Shown here: piece after piece, positions 1 through 5,716 of the stretch
How the letters are laid out: each line of letters starts with the position of its first letter
How positions within the stretch are numbered: the stretch's first letter is position 1
DNA from: an uncultured Campylobacter sp.
Lineage (GTDB): Bacteria; Campylobacterota; Campylobacteria; Campylobacterales; Campylobacteraceae
Length of the DNA stretch: 7,667 nt
Direction of reading: 5' to 3'
NCBI RefSeq assembly: GCF_938018035.1
Contig: NZ_CALIJF010000162.1
Span: 1-7,667, forward strand
Made by a program: the position numbers and the translations under genes
Notes under the pieces: generated by a model
Database searches by the model: none
Seen by the model: the letters and a program-made list of their open reading frames with translations, nothing else
Told to the model about the DNA's origin: nothing

Positions 1-170
1 ATCTCTCTGAGCCCAAAAATTGACGCCGCTTAATACATGAATTTAAACGCGTTTTGGAATTCAAAATTTAGCCCGCCTTGTTACCATTTTCGGTCGAGCT
101 CTATAAAATTTCGGCAAATTTTATACTTGCAAAATTTTAAAATTCTATCGCCGCAAAATAGGGCAAAATT
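1..170. other. AT-rich noncoding edge region, AAATTT-dense
   Basis: This stretch lies downstream of the leftmost minus-strand gene. I see no convincing gene in it. It carries five AAATTT hexamers, including a 12-bp palindrome AATTTTAAAATT at 133-144. No GC-rich hairpin with a T-run that would serve as a terminator for the gene ending at 171 is evident. Ten sense codons followed by TAA occur in plus frame 1 (1-33) and could be the tail of a gene outside the window, but that is too short to claim. Confidence 0.6.
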
Positions 171-689
171 TCATCTCTGTGGCTTGCCGTCGCCGAATTT
201 CGCGACTATCTCCTCACTGCAGCTCTCTTTGGGCGCCCAGCCATCGCGCTTCATCCGCGCCAGATTGTCGCACGCCTCCTGCGAGCCGCCCTCGCAAAAC
301 TCATCGTATATCACGAGGCTGCGGCACTGCCCGCTCGCGAAACTCTCCAGCGCCGCCGCGTTGCTTAGGCAGGCTCGCTCGCGCAGATCGCTCATCGCGC
401 GCCCGCTCGCGCCGTTCATTTTATCTCCCTGCTTCCGCTCGGCGAGGGTGGCGAGCTCGCACGCATCTGCGAAAAAGCCCTGCGCTTTGAGGCGGTTTCG
501 CACGACGCCGCGACCGCCCAGCTCGTATCTCATCGCCGCTTCGTAGCATGCAGCGGCGTCCTTTTTGCTGCACTTTGCTAAAAGCGCGCCGGTTTTTGCG
601 CCGCTAAATTTAAACTCTTTGGCTTTGCCGTCCGCGTTTGCCAAACTAAGCGTCAGCGCTGCCGCCAGCGCAAGCTTTAAAGCTTTCAT
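171..689 (-). CDS. Exported cysteine-rich Sel1-like repeat protein (degenerate)
   Basis: A predicted secreted or periplasmic protein of 172 residues with no assigned function. Residues 1-19 form a Sec signal peptide: Lys at 2 and 5, a hydrophobic stretch from about 6 to 17, and a likely cleavage after Ala-Asn-Ala at 17-19. The mature part has eight cysteines (40, 48, 77, 107, 122, 132, 140, 157). Pairs 40/48 and 132/140 show the Cys-X7-Cys spacing of Hcp-type Sel1-like repeats, and residues 40-79 read as one recognisable repeat (YELGGRGV). The middle is degenerate, with C77 lacking a partner eight residues later. The ATG at 689 has AAGGAG just upstream on the minus strand, which fixes the start. 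It lies 142 bases downstream of a related gene (832-1398) in the same orientation, so an old tandem duplication is possible. The coding DNA is very GC-rich (about 67% in 361-420 and 481-540). Sel1-like repeats generally mediate protein-protein contacts; the partner here is unknown. Confidence 0.8.
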   Translation of the reverse strand: MKALKLALAAALTLSLANADGKAKEFKFSGAKTGALLAKCSKKDAAACYEAAMRYELGGRGVVRNRLKAQGFFADACELATLAERKQGDKMNGASGRAMSDLRERACLSNAAALESFASGQCRSLVIYDEFCEGGSQEACDNLARMKRDGWAPKESCSEEIVAKFGDGKPQR

Positions 690-831
690 CTTTGCTCCTT
701 TTTCGTTTATCCGCTCGCACGCTTCGATTTACCGCCTCATCGCGCACTGCACTCGCACAGCCCGCTAAAATTTCAAAGGCTCGCGCGCTCTGTCTGCGCT
801 CGAAGCTTGGAATTTTATCGCCTCTGTCGCG
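690..831. other. Gap between the two Sel1-like genes
   Basis: These 142 bases separate two minus-strand genes. They contain the Shine-Dalgarno sequence of the downstream gene (AAGGAG on the minus strand, complement of the bases just right of 689) and one AAATTT. I found neither a clear terminator hairpin nor a strong -10 box, so cotranscription of the pair is possible but not shown. Confidence 0.4.
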
Positions 832-1398
832 CTAATTTTTCGGCAGTAGATCGAGCACCGCGCAGGCGCGCTTGTTGTGCATTTTGCACGCCCTGTCTAG
901 CGCCTGCCCCGAGAGCTCAAAGCTTTGAGAGGTACCGATTCCTTGGAGATATTTGACCGACAGCTCGTAGCAAGCTTCGCTACTGCCGGCATCGCACTGC
1001 TCGCGAAAAAGCTCAAACGACGCCACGACGTCCTTCTCCACGCCCAAGCCCCGTCCTAGCGCATCTGCGTAGAAAAAGCACGACAGCTGATCTTTGCGTT
1101 CGCAGCCGCTTTTTAGACCGCGTGCGACGCGCTCGCAGGAGCCTTCGTCGCTTTTTACGATGCAGCTTTGCAGATCCGCCCGCGAAATTCCGTCCGTTTG
1201 AATGACCGCATCGGCGCTGCTTTGCGAGCCGGCGCTTGCTTCGCCGCTCTTTAGAAAGTGCGCGCTTTGCGCGGCGGTCCCGCCGATACTCGTTGTTTTG
1301 TCTGTTTTATCCGCCGCAGAAATTTTATCCGCTCGCGCGCTCTCGCCGCAGTTTGCCGCAAGGGCGCAAAATAGCGCCAAAAATAGAAATTTTTTCAT
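832..1398 (-). CDS. Exported Sel1-like repeat protein with paired cysteines (Hcp-like)
   Basis: A 188-residue predicted periplasmic or secreted repeat protein. The start is ATG at 1398 (MKKFLFLALF), placed by GGAGG five bases upstream and by the signal peptide; an in-frame ATG at 1434 would put 12 residues before that signal and is rejected. Signal-peptidase cleavage probably follows Ala-Arg-Ala at 21-23. A lipoprotein site at C17 is less likely because Asn precedes it. Residues 24-75 are a low-complexity Ser/Ala/Asp/Lys linker. Residues 76-188 hold Sel1-like helical repeats with cysteine pairs 79/88, 99/107, 135/143 and 171/179. The last three pairs are Cys-X7-Cys and repeat every 36 residues exactly, the hallmark of Helicobacter cysteine-rich proteins, where each pair forms a disulfide. 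Motifs such as GRGLGVEKD and AGSSEACYELSVKYLQG are typical. Such proteins are exported and scaffold-like; a specific role here is unknown. It is divergent from the lyase gene at 1534. Confidence 0.85.
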   Translation of the reverse strand: MKKFLFLALFCALAANCGESARADKISAADKTDKTTSIGGTAAQSAHFLKSGEASAGSQSSADAVIQTDGISRADLQSCIVKSDEGSCERVARGLKSGCERKDQLSCFFYADALGRGLGVEKDVVASFELFREQCDAGSSEACYELSVKYLQGIGTSQSFELSGQALDRACKMHNKRACAVLDLLPKN

Positions 1399-1423
1399 AC
1401 CCGCCTCCGTTAAATTTAGCGCC

Positions 1424-1429
1424 ATTTTA
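1424..1429 (-). promoter_or_regulatory. Candidate -10 box for the Hcp-like gene
   Basis: Read on the minus strand this is TAAAAT preceded by a T-run (TTTTTGAC), matching the Campylobacter sigma-70 pattern of a T-rich stretch before the -10 box with no firm -35. It lies about 26 bases upstream of the ATG at 1398. AT-rich sequence makes such matches common, so this is a candidate only. Confidence 0.35.
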
Positions 1430-1471
1430 GTCAAAAATGCTGAATTTAAGGAAAACTACTTATTTTTTATT

Positions 1472-1488
1472 CGGTCAAATTCTGACCG
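1472..1488. promoter_or_regulatory. Perfect inverted repeat, candidate operator of the lyase gene
   Basis: The arms CGGTCA (1472-1477) and TGACCG (1483-1488) are exact reverse complements separated by AATTC. The element sits where the -35 region of the lyase promoter would be, ten bases upstream of a TATAAT box, so a dimeric regulator bound here could block or recruit polymerase. It abuts and overlaps by two bases a 10-bp palindrome CGCGGCCGCG at 1487-1496. The bound protein is unknown; the WYL regulator encoded at 4738-5691 is one possibility. I did not find the same arm pair upstream of the transporter or the regulator. Confidence 0.5.
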
Positions 1489-1498
1489 CGGCCGCGAG

Positions 1499-1504
1499 TA
1501 TAAT
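1499..1504 (+). promoter_or_regulatory. -10 box TATAAT of the lyase gene
   Basis: A perfect TATAAT lies 29 bases upstream of the lyase ATG, giving a short leader that still contains the AAGGAG Shine-Dalgarno sequence at 1522-1527. No TTGACA-like -35 is visible; the 20 bases upstream are occupied by the inverted repeat and a GC-rich palindrome. This is the best promoter match in the window. Confidence 0.6.
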
Positions 1505-1533
1505 TTGGATAAATTTTTGCCAAGGAGTAAAAA

Positions 1534-2880
1534 ATGGCTTCAAGTTCAATCGACAGCAGGGTTTTTGGGGTGCTTTTTGCAAGCGAAGAGATGAAGAAGA
1601 TATTCAGTGATGAAAATCGCGTACAAAAGTGGCTTGATACCGAGGCTGCGCTTGCTAGGGCGCAAGCAAAGCTCGGTATAATTGAACCGCGTAGAGCGGA
1701 ACAAATCACTAAATTTGCTCGTGCAGAACTTTTGGATATAGACGCGATCGGCGAGAATTACAAAAGCTCGATAACTATCGTACCGCTGTTAAAAGAATTT
1801 AAAAAGGTCTTTGACGACGATAGCGGCGAGTTTGTGCATTGGGGTGCTACGAGCCAGGACATAATGGACAACGGCATGATTTTGCAGATCCGCGAGGCGC
1901 ATGCGCTACTTACGAAGCTGCTAGATAAAACATATCGCGAGTGCCTAAGAATCGCCGAAAAATATAAAAATACCGTCATGGCAGGTCGTACGCATGTCAT
2001 CCACGCGCTACCTATAACATTCGGCTTCAAAGTCGCAATGTGGGCGCAGGAGATCAAGCGTAGTTTGCAGCGCCTGGAGGAAATTAAGCCGCGATTATTC
2101 GTGGGACAACTAAGCGGCGCGGTGGGCACGCTAGCAAGCCAGGAGGGCAAGGGTTTTGAGATGCAAAAGCTGATGTTTGAAGATCTTGGCTTAAACGTAC
2201 CCGTCATCTCGTGGCATCCAAGCCGCGATCATATCGCGGAATTCGTAGCTTTGCAGGCACTCATTGCAGGCACGATCGGACGTATCGCGCATGAAATTTT
2301 AAGCTTGCAGCGCACAGAAATTTGCGAGGTCGAAGAGCCGTTTTTCATGGGCAAGGTTGGAAGCTCGACGATGCCTCATAAGCGCAATCCACAGGTTTGT
2401 GAGAACGTCATTGCGCTTACTAAGATCGTGCGCGCTCAAGCGCCGCTTGCGGTCGAGGCGATGGAGTGCGAAAATGAGCGCGACTGGGGCTGCGAAGCGG
2501 TCGAGTGGGATTGTATACCGCACGCTAGTGTATGCTTAGCCGCAGCGCTTGAGAAGCAAAACGACATCTTGGAAAATTTAATCGTTTATCCGCAAAATAT
2601 GCGCCGCAACCTCGACGCCCTCAAAGGCGCGATGTTAAGCGAAGCCGTAATGCTACACCTCGGCGAAAAACTCGGTAGGATGAGCGCTCACGAGATCGTT
2701 TATGAGGTCTGCATGAAGGCTTTCACGGACGGCAAGCCTGTTATCGACGATCTTCTCGAGCGCGAAGAGGTCGCCAAATACTTCACTCGAGCCGATTTGG
2801 AAAAGATCATGAACCCCGAGCTTTACACCGGCGAGAGCGCGGCGTTTGTGGATAGGGTTTTAGCAGACAGCAAGAGGTAG
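1534..2880 (+). CDS. Fumarase/aspartase-superfamily lyase (PurB/PcaB-like)
   Basis: A 448-residue cytosolic enzyme of the lyase_1 superfamily, which normally cleaves C-N or C-O bonds by beta-elimination to give fumarate and works as a tetramer. The mobile-loop signature GSSTMPHKRNP is at 276-286, with S278 the expected general base. HWGATSQD (102-109) and GRTHVIHALP (151-160) form the other two conserved active-site regions, and SWHPSRDHIAEF (226-237) and ENERDW (313-318) match the PurB/PcaB branch. Residues from about 365 look like an ADSL_C domain. Many features (SSTMPHKRNP, the WHxxRD motif) recall 3-carboxymuconate cycloisomerase, but His154 sits where that enzyme usually has Trp and where adenylosuccinate lyase has its catalytic His. 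The ATG has AAGGAG six bases upstream and a TATAAT promoter with a candidate operator. Next to a carboxylate transporter and a regulator rather than purine genes, I read it as a catabolic lyase of unknown substrate; true purB is not excluded. Confidence 0.8.
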   Translation: MASSSIDSRVFGVLFASEEMKKIFSDENRVQKWLDTEAALARAQAKLGIIEPRRAEQITKFARAELLDIDAIGENYKSSITIVPLLKEFKKVFDDDSGEFVHWGATSQDIMDNGMILQIREAHALLTKLLDKTYRECLRIAEKYKNTVMAGRTHVIHALPITFGFKVAMWAQEIKRSLQRLEEIKPRLFVGQLSGAVGTLASQEGKGFEMQKLMFEDLGLNVPVISWHPSRDHIAEFVALQALIAGTIGRIAHEILSLQRTEICEVEEPFFMGKVGSSTMPHKRNPQVCENVIALTKIVRAQAPLAVEAMECENERDWGCEAVEWDCIPHASVCLAAALEKQNDILENLIVYPQNMRRNLDALKGAMLSEAVMLHLGEKLGRMSAHEIVYEVCMKAFTDGKPVIDDLLEREEVAKYFTRADLEKIMNPELYTGESAAFVDRVLADSKR

Positions 2881-2910
2881 GCGGGGCTTTTGCTCTGCTT
2901 TATTGCAAAA

Positions 2911-2946
2911 GGCGGGTTGTCGCGGCGCTTAAAAGCACGTCCCGCC
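2911..2946 (+). terminator. Possible terminator hairpin after the lyase gene
   Basis: GGCGGG (2911-2916) can pair with CCCGCC (2941-2946), with a small inner stem GCTT/AAGC. The T-run ATTTTT comes only about ten bases later, so it is not a classical terminator. An overlapping stem CTTTTGC (2887-2893) with GCAAAAG (2905-2911) is an alternative fold. The position 30 bases past the lyase stop is suitable. Confidence 0.3.
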
Positions 2947-3049
2947 TGCTCGCTCATTTTTGCATAGCGGAAACAGCTCGCGATGCGGCGTAAAATCGGC
3001 TTTAAATTTGTATATCCTTACGCGGCACGGCTACCACATGGCGGCTGCA

Positions 3050-3072
3050 GGTAAAATTCATAAAATTTTACC
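3050..3072. repeat. 9-bp perfect inverted repeat
   Basis: GGTAAAATT (3050-3058) and AATTTTACC (3064-3072) are exact reverse complements around CATAA. It has no following T-run, so it looks more like a binding site or an RNA stem than a terminator. The AAATTT bias of this genome makes AT-rich inverted repeats commoner than chance, which lowers confidence in function. Confidence 0.45.
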
Positions 3073-3139
3073 GAAGCTCGCGCAGTGTGTGAAATTTAAA
3101 CCGACTTTAAAATCGCGGTGGAATTTTACGTCGCACGCC

Positions 3140-3163
3140 ACGAAATAGAATTTAAAATTTCGT
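3140..3163. repeat. 7-bp inverted repeat ACGAAAT / ATTTCGT
   Basis: ACGAAAT (3140-3146) and ATTTCGT (3157-3163) are exact reverse complements with a ten-base AT-only-plus-G spacer. It lies about 105 bases upstream of the transporter start. Function unknown. Confidence 0.35.
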
Positions 3164-3205
3164 CTAGTTTGCTGTTAGTTTTAAGCGATTAAATTTAAAG
3201 CCTCG

Positions 3206-3231
3206 TCGCCGTTTAGCTAAATTTACGGCGA
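3206..3231. promoter_or_regulatory. Nested palindrome upstream of the transporter gene
   Basis: TCGCCGT (3206-3212) pairs exactly with ACGGCGA (3225-3231), and the loop region contains the perfect 10-bp palindrome TTTAGCTAAA (3212-3221). The element ends 37 bases before the transporter ATG and 23 bases before its Shine-Dalgarno sequence. It could be an operator for the transporter or a leader hairpin acting on its translation. No T-run follows it. Confidence 0.4.
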
Positions 3232-3268
3232 GACAAATGAGGCAAAATAAAATCAGGAGGGGGTCATT

Positions 3269-4672
3269 ATGAATCCAAAATTTATAAAATTCTTAGTACT
3301 TATCGCGGTCGGCATGGCTATCTGGTTCTGCCCGCACCCGCAAGCGGTAAGTGCGCAGGCTTGGCATCTATTCGCCATCGTAGTGGCGACGATTTTAGGG
3401 CTCATACTTCAGCCTATTCCAATCGGCGCCATCGCCTTCATCGGCGTTACGGTTGCGGTTTTGACGAAAGTTTTAAAGCCCAGCGACGCTCTGGGCGGTT
3501 TTGGCAATACTACGATCTGGCTAATTTTTTGCGCCTTTATTTTGGCTCGCGGCTTTATTAAAACGGGTCTAGGGCGCAGGATCGCGTATAAAATCATCAG
3601 TCTGATCGGCGATAGTACCCTTAAAATAGGCTACTCGATCGTTATCAGCGAGTTTATTATATCGCCTGCGATGCCTTCGGCCGGGGCTAGGGCAGGAGGA
3701 GTGCTCTTCCCGATCGTAAAAGGCCTAAGCAGCGCGCTGGGTTCTGAGCCGGGTGATTCCAGGCGCAGGGCGGGTGCGTATTTGATGCAGACGTTGTGGC
3801 AGAGCAACGGTATCACGAACGCGATGTTTCTAACCTCGATGGCTGACAATCCTTTCATCGCAAAGCTTGCCGCCGATACGCTAGGCATTCAAATTTCATG
3901 GTCTTTGTGGGCGATGGGCGCTATAGTACCGGGGCTCGTATCGCTTGCTTTGATGCCTAGCTTGCTGTATAAAATTTACGCACCCGAGCTTAAAAAATAT
4001 CCACAAGCCAAGCAGATCGCAAGTCAAGAGTTAGCCGCTATGGGTGCGATGAGCTACGGCGAAAAAGTGGTCGTAGGCGTGTTTGTTTGCGCGCTCGCAC
4101 TTTGGGCTACGGGTGGGCTAACCGGCATCGGCGCTACGACGGTGGGAATGATTGCCGTCTGCGCGCTGGTGCTAAGCGATGTATTGTCGTGGCAGGACGT
4201 GCTCGGTGAAAAAGGCAGCTGGGATACGCTCATCTGGATGGGCTCGCTTATAACGCTTGCGGGCGGTCTTAGCAAGCTAGGTCTAATTAAGTGGTTCGCG
4301 GACTTCGTGGCCGCTGGTGTTAGCGGAATTCCGTGGATCGCCGCACTTGGAATTTTGCTTTTGGTATATGTTTATTCGCACTATCTTTTCGCTAGTCTCA
4401 CGGCGCACATCGCCGCGATGTATGCAACCTTTGCTGCGGTTGCGGTAGCCGCGGGAGCGCCTGCGTACTTGGTCGCCTTAGTGTTTGCGTATGCGTCGAA
4501 TTTAATGATGCCGGTTACCCACTACGGCGGTGCACCCGCTCCGATAATCTTCGGCGCAGGATACGTCACGCAAAACGAATGGTGGCGGCTAGGATTTATA
4601 ATGACTACGCTAAATTTAGTAATCTGGACTTTTATCGGCGGGGCTTGGTGGAAAGTGCTTGGGCTATGGTAA
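3269..4672 (+). CDS. DASS/SLC13 family di- or tricarboxylate transporter
   Basis: A 467-residue inner-membrane protein of the divalent anion:sodium symporter family (Na_sulph_symp), closest in its motifs to the CitT/TtdT and plant DiT branch, which often exchange one carboxylate for another. About a dozen hydrophobic segments are visible from residue 5 to 460. The first binding hairpin is SPAMPSAGARAGGVLFPI (132-149); family members usually have Ser-x-Thr at 137-139, here Ser-Ala-Gly. SNGITNAMFLTSMADNP (179-195) is a conserved element. The second binding hairpin is FASLTAHIAAM (374-384). The C-terminus VTHYGGAPAPIIFGAGYV (416-433) followed by WWRLG and GGAWWKVLG is strongly diagnostic. Length is normal and the gene is intact. 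The ATG at 3269 has an unusually strong AGGAGG Shine-Dalgarno eight bases upstream. It lies between a fumarate-type lyase and a WYL regulator, suggesting it imports the lyase substrate, perhaps in exchange for succinate; the substrate itself is not determinable. Confidence 0.9.
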   Translation: MNPKFIKFLVLIAVGMAIWFCPHPQAVSAQAWHLFAIVVATILGLILQPIPIGAIAFIGVTVAVLTKVLKPSDALGGFGNTTIWLIFCAFILARGFIKTGLGRRIAYKIISLIGDSTLKIGYSIVISEFIISPAMPSAGARAGGVLFPIVKGLSSALGSEPGDSRRRAGAYLMQTLWQSNGITNAMFLTSMADNPFIAKLAADTLGIQISWSLWAMGAIVPGLVSLALMPSLLYKIYAPELKKYPQAKQIASQELAAMGAMSYGEKVVVGVFVCALALWATGGLTGIGATTVGMIAVCALVLSDVLSWQDVLGEKGSWDTLIWMGSLITLAGGLSKLGLIKWFADFVAAGVSGIPWIAALGILLLVYVYSHYLFASLTAHIAAMYATFAAVAVAAGAPAYLVALVFAYASNLMMPVTHYGGAPAPIIFGAGYVTQNEWWRLGFIMTTLNLVIWTFIGGAWWKVLGLW

Positions 4673-4737
4673 AATTTCACCGGCGCGGCAGTCTTTAAAT
4701 TTGACGTGCTAAATTTAACCTGAGCACAGAAACAGAG
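4673..4737. promoter_or_regulatory. Leader of the WYL regulator gene with inverted repeats
   Basis: This 65-base gap contains three AAATTT words. TTAAATTT (4695-4702) and AAATTTAA (4711-4718) form an 8-bp inverted repeat with an eight-base spacer. GTGCT (4706-4710) and AGCAC (4723-4727) form a second, interleaved one. TTGACG at 4701-4706 resembles a -35, but no -10 lies at the right distance. The gap is short enough for cotranscription with the transporter. The inverted repeats could be an autoregulatory site, but AAATTT words are common throughout. Confidence 0.35.
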
Positions 4738-5691
4738 ATGGGTAACAAAAAAATATTCGAGTTTTTAAATTTACTTAGCGTGCTCGTGCGCACCGGCGAG
4801 ATAAATCTCAAATCTTACGCCGCGACTATGGGCCTTAGCGAGCGTACGCTGAGACGGTATTTTGCCGATCTGCGCGAGTTTTTCGGCGCCGAAAATTTCA
4901 TTCTCACTGAACGCGGTAATGTAGGCATCACCGATAAAAATTTACTCAGCTCGCTAACGCTTCCAAGTGCAAAGGAAAAGCTCGAGTTTCAAAAGCTTGC
5001 TGATCTGCTTCATGTTATCAATCCGGGCTTTACCGAGGTCTTGCCGCCTGCATATAAGCGCGTAGACGAAAAGCTCGCCAAGGAGCTTGCGGATATATTT
5101 TTGATCAAGGGTAGCCCGCACGAAAAGCCGCCTAAGATCGGGGTTTTGATCAAGCTCCGTAAGGCGATCAGCTTTAAAAAATACTGCGATATCACGTATG
5201 AAGATGAGACGATAAAAAGCGCCAAAGCGTTAAAAATAATCTATTCTAAAGGAAACTGGCAGCTTGCGATCATTGATGCACAAAATCCTGCAAATAATGG
5301 CTTTCGCATAATTCGGATTAAATTTATAAAAGAGGTCATGCTACGCGCAAATACCTTCAATCTCAGCGAATATACGCGGAAATTCCTGCTGAATATGGAG
5401 AGCTTTTACGACGGATACGACGTCGAGCCTTATATGTGCGAAGTCGCCGTATCGCCTAAAATTTTAAAATTTTTCGAAGCAAAGAAGTTTTTTCGCTCGC
5501 AAAAGATCGAGGGGAAATTTAAAAACGGCTGGAGTCTTATCAGCTACGAGATCAGCAGTGACGATATGATTTTGATGCTCGCGCAAAGATTTTTTCCGCA
5601 TTTCGTGATTCTCTCTCCGCGCACCGCCCGCGAAAAATTCGACGCTCAAATCCGCGAGTATCTGCAAAATGAGAAGCTTGAATTTGATTAA
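4738..5691 (+). CDS. HTH-WYL domain transcriptional regulator
   Basis: A 317-residue cytosolic DNA-binding protein of the DeoR-like HTH plus WYL class. Residues 4-45 form a winged-helix HTH, with the recognition segment LSERTLRRYFADLREFFG at 33-50. A WYL-type fold spans about 141-206, where a normally Trp-Tyr-Leu triplet reads Trp-Gln-Leu (174-176), followed by FRIIRIKFIKEVMLRANTF (189-207), which fits the family. Residues 230-315 look like the WCX C-terminal extension. WYL domains in characterised proteins bind small ligands or nucleic acids and adjust HTH binding; PafBC and BrxR are known examples. The ATG at 4738 is weakly served by GAG just upstream; the next in-frame ATG (residue 31) would delete half the HTH. 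It lies 65 bases after the transporter and probably senses or responds to the compound handled by the lyase and transporter. Codons are more AT-rich than in the left-hand genes. Confidence 0.85.
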   Translation: MGNKKIFEFLNLLSVLVRTGEINLKSYAATMGLSERTLRRYFADLREFFGAENFILTERGNVGITDKNLLSSLTLPSAKEKLEFQKLADLLHVINPGFTEVLPPAYKRVDEKLAKELADIFLIKGSPHEKPPKIGVLIKLRKAISFKKYCDITYEDETIKSAKALKIIYSKGNWQLAIIDAQNPANNGFRIIRIKFIKEVMLRANTFNLSEYTRKFLLNMESFYDGYDVEPYMCEVAVSPKILKFFEAKKFFRSQKIEGKFKNGWSLISYEISSDDMILMLAQRFFPHFVILSPRTAREKFDAQIREYLQNEKLEFD

Positions 5692-5716
5692 ATTTATAAA
5701 AAGCTCGGGCTATTAA

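Larger units (their letters stand above)
2881..3268. other. Long intergenic region rich in inverted repeats
   Basis: These 388 bases between the lyase and transporter genes contain no credible gene. A 62-codon TTG-started frame at 2960-3148 has no ribosome-binding site and no recognisable protein. The region holds six AAATTT hexamers and several separate inverted repeats, listed individually, including one close to the transporter start. The Shine-Dalgarno AGGAGG of the transporter is at 3255-3260. The length implies that the transporter has its own promoter or an attenuation-type leader, but no -10 box stands out. Confidence 0.6.

Noticed and set aside
1..33. Ten sense codons then TAA in plus frame 1, possibly the tail of an upstream gene
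   Set aside because: Too short to distinguish from chance, and no family is recognisable.
37..546. Plus-strand open frame of 169 codons at the left edge
   Set aside because: It is antisense to the Sel1-like gene, which has a signal peptide and Shine-Dalgarno. The frame has low-complexity Ser/Arg/Ala content typical of a GC-rich shadow and no ribosome-binding site.
1346..1348. Lipoprotein cysteine (C17) in the Hcp-like protein
   Set aside because: The residue before the cysteine is Asn rather than Gly, Ala or Ser, and a good signal-peptidase I site (Ala-Arg-Ala) follows a few residues later.
1399..1434. Upstream ATG at 1434 as start of the Hcp-like gene
   Set aside because: It would place 12 residues before a classic Met-Lys-Lys signal peptide; the ATG at 1398 has GGAGG at ideal spacing.
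1534..2880. Naming the lyase purB or pcaB outright
   Set aside because: Motifs are shared between both groups and the neighbours are not purine or aromatic-catabolism genes, so no symbol is justified from sequence alone.
2960..3148. 62-codon open frame in the lyase-transporter gap
   Set aside because: TTG start without a Shine-Dalgarno, composition dominated by AAATTT-derived Lys/Phe/Leu codons, and no recognisable domain.
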